A stretch of 64,000 bases of DNA from Larix kaempferi (Eukaryota; Streptophyta; Pinopsida; Pinales; Pinaceae), in the NCBI GenBank assembly GCA_027924585.1, contig BSBM01000904.1, positions 20,111,001-20,175,000 on the forward strand, read 5' to 3'. Position numbers and translations under genes: made by a program. How positions within the stretch are numbered: position 1 is the first letter of the stretch; each line of letters opens with the position of its first letter. Shown here one piece after another: positions 58,087 through 64,000 of this stretch. Below the pieces are notes generated by a model. It was not told the DNA's origin. It searched no databases and saw only the letters and a list, made by a program, of their open reading frames with translations.

Positions 58087-58284
58087 TTAACTAGTCATAA
58101 TTACCAAAAAGTATTTGATCCATTGGGCCACAGAGAATGTAGAATCCAATTTCTTACAAAGCAAATCCATGATGGCAACCTTTAACTTATCTGCATTAGG
58201 ATATTTACAAGTTCCAAGACCTATTATATCAAGTGATATCATATCCCCACTTTCTTTTGCATGATCCAACTTTTTCTTTTCCAA
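58087..58284 (-). pseudogene. Possible exon relic, unidentified, duplicated at 43790-43930
   Basis: An open minus-strand frame reads ESGDMISLDIIGLGTCKYPN then ADKLKVAIMDLLCKKLDS. The paralogous copy at 43790-43930 still gives ESGNMISLDIIGLG and then has a stop. Both copies being protein-like in the same frame suggests former coding DNA. No family recognised. Confidence 0.35.
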
Positions 58285-59429
58285 TATTTTATTTTGGTAG
58301 AAAGGAAACCATTTTTATGGGATCTAGTGTAGTGAGGGACTCTAACTTTCTATTAATATGTAAAAGTTTTCATCATATTTTTTAATTATATGGTTAAATG
58401 GTTTTGAGTTAAAATGTGTATTAAAATAATAATGAAAATAGTTATTAAAATTAATATTTTTTAAAAGAATTTTAATTTTAATTTTTTTATATTTGATAAA
58501 TAATATTTAAAGTAATTATTTATACAAAATATTTTTATCAAATTTAAATTTATAATTTAAAAAAAAATAGAAATAATACATCTATAAAATGAAAATAATC
58601 CATGAAGTACGAGCAAGTGGTCCCTCGAACAAAATGCATATTTTTTCAATCTTAACATGATCAACAAATCCATTGCATCTACTCATCCTCATAAAAAAGG
58701 GATCTTATGAGTTGTACAATCACATGTTGCAAGGGGTATATTTTATAAAGTGTATAGACAAAATTCTTATAAGCAAATGCTTTGCATATTACATTCCATA
58801 TTTTATAACAATGTGGTTTTTTTATAGTATAAAGAGTTGGGCATTTTTTGAAAGGAAAAATATTCCATAACAGTTTTATTTTTAAAAGCGTTATCTCAAT
58901 CTATATCATTTTTTTTCTCATTTTTTAGTTATATAAATTTTGAAATCTAAATTCTTCTAATGAAACTTATGAATTTTTATTATTTTTAAAAGTGGTTCTG
59001 AATTTTTATTATTTTTAAAAAGTGGTGCATTAATTTTGATGTATACCTATAATTATATATTGATAATATAATTTAAAATACAAATTAAATTAAATCAATT
59101 TATAATATTTATTTATTTATTTATATAACAAAAAATATAATTTTCTTTTTCTTTTTTTCAAGAAGAAAAAAGTCTATACTTTTGCTATTATTGAGAATCA
59201 AAAAGTATATTCCAAATAGAGAGAGCTGACCACTTATGACTGAGTATAAAACATCCAAAGACAGATACCAGATCGAGATACCACTCATCTCAGACCACAT
59301 TACAGCCACCGTCATATAACAAAAATGACAATAACAGATGGGTCATATAGCTTAATTGAATAAAACATAGAGACATAGCAAAAAACTAGAGCAAATACAA
59401 AATATGCCCCACTTAGGGATTATTCCTCA

Positions 59430-59601
59430 AGAAAGAAAAAGGAGCCAACAACAGATTGAAAACCATCCTTCCATTCCTCCCAATCAACCTACCCTTCTTC
59501 GCCATTTAAAGCTTCCTTTGATAGAGCGTCAGCAACATCATTATATTCTCAATAGATATGGTCTATGGTCAGATCATAGAAAGTGAGCATCAACTGTTTA
59601 A
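59430..59601 (-). pseudogene. RNase H C-terminal relic
   Basis: Minus strand reads KQLMLTFYDLTIDHIY, a stop, then EYNDVADALSKEALNGEEG, the end of an RNase H domain with the last catalytic Asp (VADALS). The solo LTR at 59607 separates it from its upstream part. Confidence 0.7.
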
Positions 59602-61620
59602 TTCTTGTAATGTCCCATTGTTAGGAATTTTATTAAAATGACAATTTTTCACTTTTTTCCCTAGTTAGACCTTTGACTAGTTTTGTGCTCTAGGTCCCCA
59701 CATTGCTCCAATTGCTCCCAAATATTCTGAGAAGGTATATGGATGATGTTAGAACATAAATATGTGTTTCAGGGATGCTTTTGGACCTTTAAAATACTTC
59801 TGTAAATCCTCTTTAAATTCTGGCCAATGTAGGGAACTTTACTAGTAATTTCCCTTTGACTAGTTTTGGTCTCTAGGTCTCAAATTGACTCCAAATGCCT
59901 TCAAATATTCAAGGAAGGTGTGTGAATGATATCAGGACTTGAATATGATGTTCAAGGATGAGATATGGCCACCAAAGGACCTCTGCAAACTCTCTTAAGA
60001 TTCTGGACCAAGTATGCAATTTTACTAGTAATTTGGGGTTCAAACCCCCCTGGGGTAAGTACTGAAAATGGCTTCCCAAATGCTTCCAAACCCACTCAAA
60101 TTTATGAACAGAGGTAGGGAATGTATCAAGGATGTTATTAAGGTCTCATGTGCACCATTAATTGATTATTATATCTATTTCAACCCTCTCCCATCCAGAT
60201 GCAAAAATCACCCATTCGACCCTTGGGGAAATGGCACTATTTCTTCTCCCAATGCAATTAAACTGAGTAAAAAGTACATTACATGAAACTTGTAAAATAC
60301 ATCCATGGCAGTCTATTAATCACAAATGTATCAGAGAATCATCCATTCATTCGAAATCATCAACATTACATTGGTTCACAACAAGGTAGTGGGGAAATGA
60401 CACTGTTCTTTCATTAAAAATGAGATTCATACATTTCTACTTGGCATTTCGACCTGAAACTTTCTGGAGATGAAGAACAGAGTATTTAATTCATATTACA
60501 AAAGAAATGGGGCATTAGAAGCTCCCCCAAAGAGTACAACAACTCACAGAAAACGCCCTCCCTCAAGGATCAAGAATATGCCATCAAAACTGGAAATGGT
60601 TGAAGGAGTGAGCTGCAATAGAAGAAACCATGAGTTGCCCTGTAGCTTACACCTACAAATAAAGACTCCATTAAAGCTCCAAATGAAAGTTCTGAATGGC
60701 TTTCCAATTACCAACTTGGATGGGAATCTTTCACCCTCGAAATTGGCTAAGGCAAGAAACTAGTCATCCACTAGCTCTGCCTCTTCACAAATGCAATTGC
60801 AAATTCTACAAATGATCAAAAGCTGGTTTCATTCTTTGTTATTGACATTTATAAACTTCTAATGTCCTCCATGGGTCGAATTCCTTCCAAGAGACTCATG
60901 CCAACTCAAGTTGGCAAGAAATTCCAAAGAATGCCACTTGTACAACAATTCCTAGTTTCCCACTTCCACCAAATCACATGTGGAAGCATCTTAACTGCCC
61001 TAACTCCCTTGAGCGCCCTCTTGGAGTCTATTTTTAGCCCTGACATGTCATATACGTCATATGTCATCCTTTAGGTCTGATTTGTGTCATAGGTGTCATA
61101 ACATCTTCATCATTGTTGTCATAGAGCTAGAGAATCTAACCCAAGTGTCCCACTAGCTCCAAATTGCCTCTTCCTCTTCCATGGGAGTTACTCTTCCTCT
61201 ATATTTCGACCTTGGATGAGTCATGCCATGAATAATACCTTTTGAACTCCCCTAAGTATGTTACCATTCACCTTGAATTCGAATTGGTGAGAGAATGATG
61301 CCAAGTGTGGTGGGGAAATCTAGCCATATGTGGGTCCCACTTCCTCCATGTGTCTTCATGATCAAATGCCACTTTGATTTTCACTTGTATATATTTATTT
61401 AGATCCTTTATTAAATATTTATGCCATTCTAATGTTTAAACATCATTTATTATCCCCCTTATTCCAAATCCCAAGGCTTCCACCCCAAACCTAGGAAACT
61501 AGTAATTTTCCTCCTTGGCAATTATTTGACCCGTAACATCAATTTGACAAACTCTAATGAATATGGCCAATGTGATTAGGCCATTGTGACCCAATGCCAA
61601 ATTTGGGACATGACAATTCT
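59602..61620. mobile_element. Solo LTR, 2.0 kb, second copy, duplication ATTCT
   Basis: The element spans 59607-61615, begins TGTAATGTCCCA and ends TTGGGACATGACA. ATTCT flanks it at 59602-59606 and 61616-61620. It aligns along its whole length with 20367-22393 in the same orientation. Terminal TGTAATGTCCCA and TGGGACATGACA form 12-bp inverted ends with one mismatch. Short open frames at 60470-60763 and 60862-61074 recur in the other copy, but both copies have similar small frames simply because the DNA is similar. Confidence 0.95.
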
Positions 61621-61676
61621 ACTGCACCAATGTGAGAGATACATAGAACTGAGATTGAAATTTTGTTGTGCCAAGC

Positions 61677-62174
61677 TCAATTTGACCCAAGCTCAAGAAT
61701 TTCCAAATGCAAATCCAATCCAGTGTCCCAAACCTCCAAGTTGAATGCAAGAGCAGAGCCTAGACGAAATACCTGAAATGGAAGAGAGACCGGAGTAGAA
61801 CACCTTACTCCTCGAGCTAAGGAGAAGGTTGAAGAAACCGCATTCCCTGCTACCATTCCAAACAAGAAATCCCAAAACGCTGCACCAGAGCTAACCTTCA
61901 AAGACGAGTTCTTATAAGAGAAGTAATACATTAACACAGGGCCTTCATACGCTGAGAAATTGCCGAAACCAAGGAGCCAACCCTCCTTAATGCAATTGCT
62001 ACCACCATAAATGCGATCACTGCCATCGTGAGGAAATGACACATCCCCATTCGCATTGTCCAAGAAACAAGTGTCATGGAGGCATAAATGGGCCTTCCAC
62101 TTGATTAAACATTTTAATGACATAGAAATCTTTTGGAACTTAAGGAATCCAATAGTTCTGAATTGATCCTCCAT
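61677..62174 (-). CDS. Unidentified 165-codon open frame
   Basis: Intact ATG-to-stop frame between two RNase H relics in the same orientation. It begins MEDQFRTIGFLKFQKISM and includes AAFWDFLFGMVAGNAVSSTF; no signal peptide, no recognised domain. Position suggests it belongs to the same decayed retroelement, perhaps out of its original frame. Confidence 0.35.
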   Translation of the reverse strand: MEDQFRTIGFLKFQKISMSLKCLIKWKAHLCLHDTCFLDNANGDVSFPHDGSDRIYGGSNCIKEGWLLGFGNFSAYEGPVLMYYFSYKNSSLKVSSGAAFWDFLFGMVAGNAVSSTFSLARGVRCSTPVSLPFQVFRLGSALAFNLEVWDTGLDLHLEILELGSN

Positions 62175-62179
62175 TTAAC

Positions 62180-62545
62180 ATTAGGTCGCCTTGAGGTATA
62201 AGAGAGGCTCTATTTGCAAAGTTGTTTGCTAGATGATTCAAGGATTGCTTAACATGAAATTTTTTTATTGACTGAAACCGAGGGAGGATACCTAAGATAC
62301 GATTATGAGACGACCAACTAGAGGGTCTGCAATGAGCTGACGATTTATTGTTTGAGACAAAATAATCATAGAGACCCCAATCACAACAAAAGGATGAAAT
62401 TCTTCTTATAAAGCCAATTTTAGTCGTAGGAATAGAGCATAACGTTCCGCTTGATTATTTGTACCTATTCCTAATCCCCAAGTAAAAGTTTTCACTATAT
62501 TTCCACTAGGATCAAATATCACCCCACCCACACCTACCTCCAAAA
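62180..62545 (-). pseudogene. RNase H domain relic
   Basis: Minus strand reads GVGGVIFDPSGNIVKTF, then GLGIGTNNQAERYALFLRL and, after a stop, VVIGVSMIIL. This is an RNase H pattern in which the glutamate is kept but the Asp normally in IGDSM is Val. The continuation needs a frame change. It probably derives from a LINE or a copia-like element; the flanking RT is missing. Confidence 0.65.
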
Positions 62546-64000
62546 ATATAATAAAATAATATTAAATAAATAAATTTTTTACAATGTCAATAGTAACTTA
62601 TAGTTCTACATCAAAAAGATATTATACCAAAATACAAAGGAAACTAGGGATAAAAAACCATAAAGCAATTCACCCTTTTTTAAGGTTTAGATTTTAGTCC
62701 ATCTAAAAGCTTCATATATTTAGCTATCTATAATTAAAATAGATCTATATTAATAACAATTTCAATTAACTAAACAAACTAAATACTCTCAATTTACGTA
62801 GACGTAAATTCTAAAGCACAACATTTATAACACGTATCATAACTCAAATTTTGCTCTATTTTCAAATGTTTAATTTAATTTTATTGTATCATATATTTTT
62901 TCTCAAATATATTTAAAGAAAACATCTTATAAAATCAAAATTCAAATTTTACTCTATTTTTATATATATTTTTAATGAACTTATAAAACCAAAATTCAAA
63001 TTTTACTCTATTTTTATATTTTTTTCATCAAATATATTTATTAAGAGAAAGCATCCCCTTTTATCCAAAGGTTAAACCCTTTATGGGCATTTTATCATCG
63101 TTTGTACCAATCAATCTGCTACACGTATGAACCACCTTTATGGCCTTTTTAATCATGTTTTGTACCAATCAATCAATTACACATGTCAACCAGAGAGCTC
63201 AAATTTTGCAATCCATTTTCAAATATTTAATGTAATTGTATTTTTTTTCCTGAAGTATATTCAGACAAGCGCTGTGAGAATTTTGACGAAGGCCCCAGTT
63301 TGCGGGCACAGGCCTAGTTAGTTTCCTGTTGAGGGGTCTTTGGGAAATTACAACCAAAAATTCACGGCCCCTCTTAACCTCATTCCTCGTCGTACATGGC
63401 AATCCTGGAATCGCTATGCAATGATTTGACAGCATCTGTGCACAATTTACACCATCTATATAATATTTATACCTAAACTGAGCATCCCCAATATCCTTTC
63501 TCGAGCTCCTGGATAATCATTTCCAAGGTTTAGCTTTTGGGCGCCTTCCGTTCAGGAGGCCCATAGAGAGGTTCGTTTAATCCCATTGATTCTTTAAAGC
63601 TTTTGAGGAAGAATTAGCTGTTTAGTTTATATATATTTTTTTCTGTGAATTTCTCGACTTATGTAAAGCTGGATCTGTACATCTTGTATCATGGTGGGGT
63701 TTTCTTTATCATAGACTCAATTATAGTTACAGTATAGAGATATTCAGATCTTTGGAAGAATACTGTTTAGAGTACTGTTTGATAATGAGTCAAATAAATA
63801 CTTTCGGTAGGCATTTCAACTCTCTCTGTTTTCTCAGTGTTTTGATCTCTGATGCCTGGAATTATGGAGGAGCTCTGTTTAGATTATATTTAATGAATTC
63901 AAAGGTCAATTCTAGATGTTTGATGAATCGACCACCTGCTTTCAAAGATAGAACTTAGAAGAATACTCGTTTGAAGCCATGGATTGATGGGTTTTGCATA
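62546..64000. other. AT-rich region; end of window
   Basis: A diverged direct repeat (AAAATCAAAATTCAAATTTT then ACTCTATTTTTATAT) occurs near 62931 and 62985. The part from about 63360 is less AT-rich, with TATATAATATTTATACC near 63454-63470 that could be a promoter, but no coding region follows within the window. 63680-63820 is paralogous to 49575-49770. Confidence 0.4.

Larger units (their letters stand above)
57325..59430. other. Segment paralogous to 31424-31634 and 42161-44260
   Basis: The paralogous words occur in the same order and orientation as around the LINE. The segment lacks the LINE. Very AT-rich with poly-T/poly-A runs at 58380-58600 and 59095-59160. No gene is supported apart from the possible exon at 58087-58284. 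Confidence 0.6.

Noticed and set aside
58087-58284. Resemblance of YPNADKLKV to tRNA-binding domains of aminoacyl-tRNA synthetases
   Set aside because: The match is only a few residues long and the surrounding sequence does not follow the fold's other conserved positions.
1-64000. CRISPR arrays, bacterial operons or phage genes
   Set aside because: Repeats here are direct tandem or LTR-type without spacers, and all recognisable proteins are plant retroelement proteins.

Overview
This window looks like nuclear DNA of a land plant with a large, repeat-rich genome. A gymnosperm, possibly a conifer, is my best guess, but the lineage is inference. The reasons are several families of plant retrotransposons (Ty3/gypsy chromovirus, Ty3/gypsy Tat-like, Ty1/copia, a DUF4283-type LINE with RNase H), very long LTRs (2 to 3.3 kb), nested insertions and old decay. 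I see no intact, recognisable host gene, no rRNA or tRNA gene, no CRISPR and nothing bacterial.

Layout. 1-2.1 kb: 3' part of a chromovirus (integrase, chromodomain, polypurine tract, 3' LTR). 2.1-5.8 kb: mostly noncoding, with one possible exon on the minus strand. 5.9-16.1 kb: a minus-strand Tat-like gypsy element (5' LTR on the right at 15091-16068, long leader, gag with a Pro/Gly-rich block, PR, RT, RNase H, IN) whose 3' LTR I cannot find. 18.6-20.4 kb: an unrecognised decayed minus-strand coding relic containing an exact 87-bp (29-codon) tandem repeat, cut by a 2.0-kb solo LTR (20367-22393, target duplication TAGAA). 22.4-27.8 kb: AT-rich noncoding DNA. 27846-31197: a complete, apparently non-autonomous LTR retrotransposon on the minus strand (duplication TGGAA, PBS, PPT). 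31635-42160: a full-length LINE with a 16-bp target duplication and poly(A), a possible third ORF, and a 3.26-kb solo LTR (35164-38425, duplication GGTTA) inserted in its reverse transcriptase. 44.4-45.0 kb: two SINE-like insertions. 45.3-47.1 kb: two 5'-truncated copies of a second LINE family. 49900-57319: a full-length but dead Ty1/copia element whose 3' LTR holds a 767-bp solo LTR (duplication ATTAA). 57.3-64 kb: DNA paralogous to the sequence around the LINE, plus minus-strand RNase H relics and a second copy of the 2-kb solo LTR (59607-61615, duplication ATTCT).

The genes do not form a pathway. They are parts of mobile elements, almost all broken by stops, frameshifts or lost catalytic residues. 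The window is most useful as a record of insertion order: segment duplication, then LINE and copia insertion, then solo LTRs nested in both. Element boundaries were read by eye from terminal TG..CA, target duplications and paralogous empty sites.
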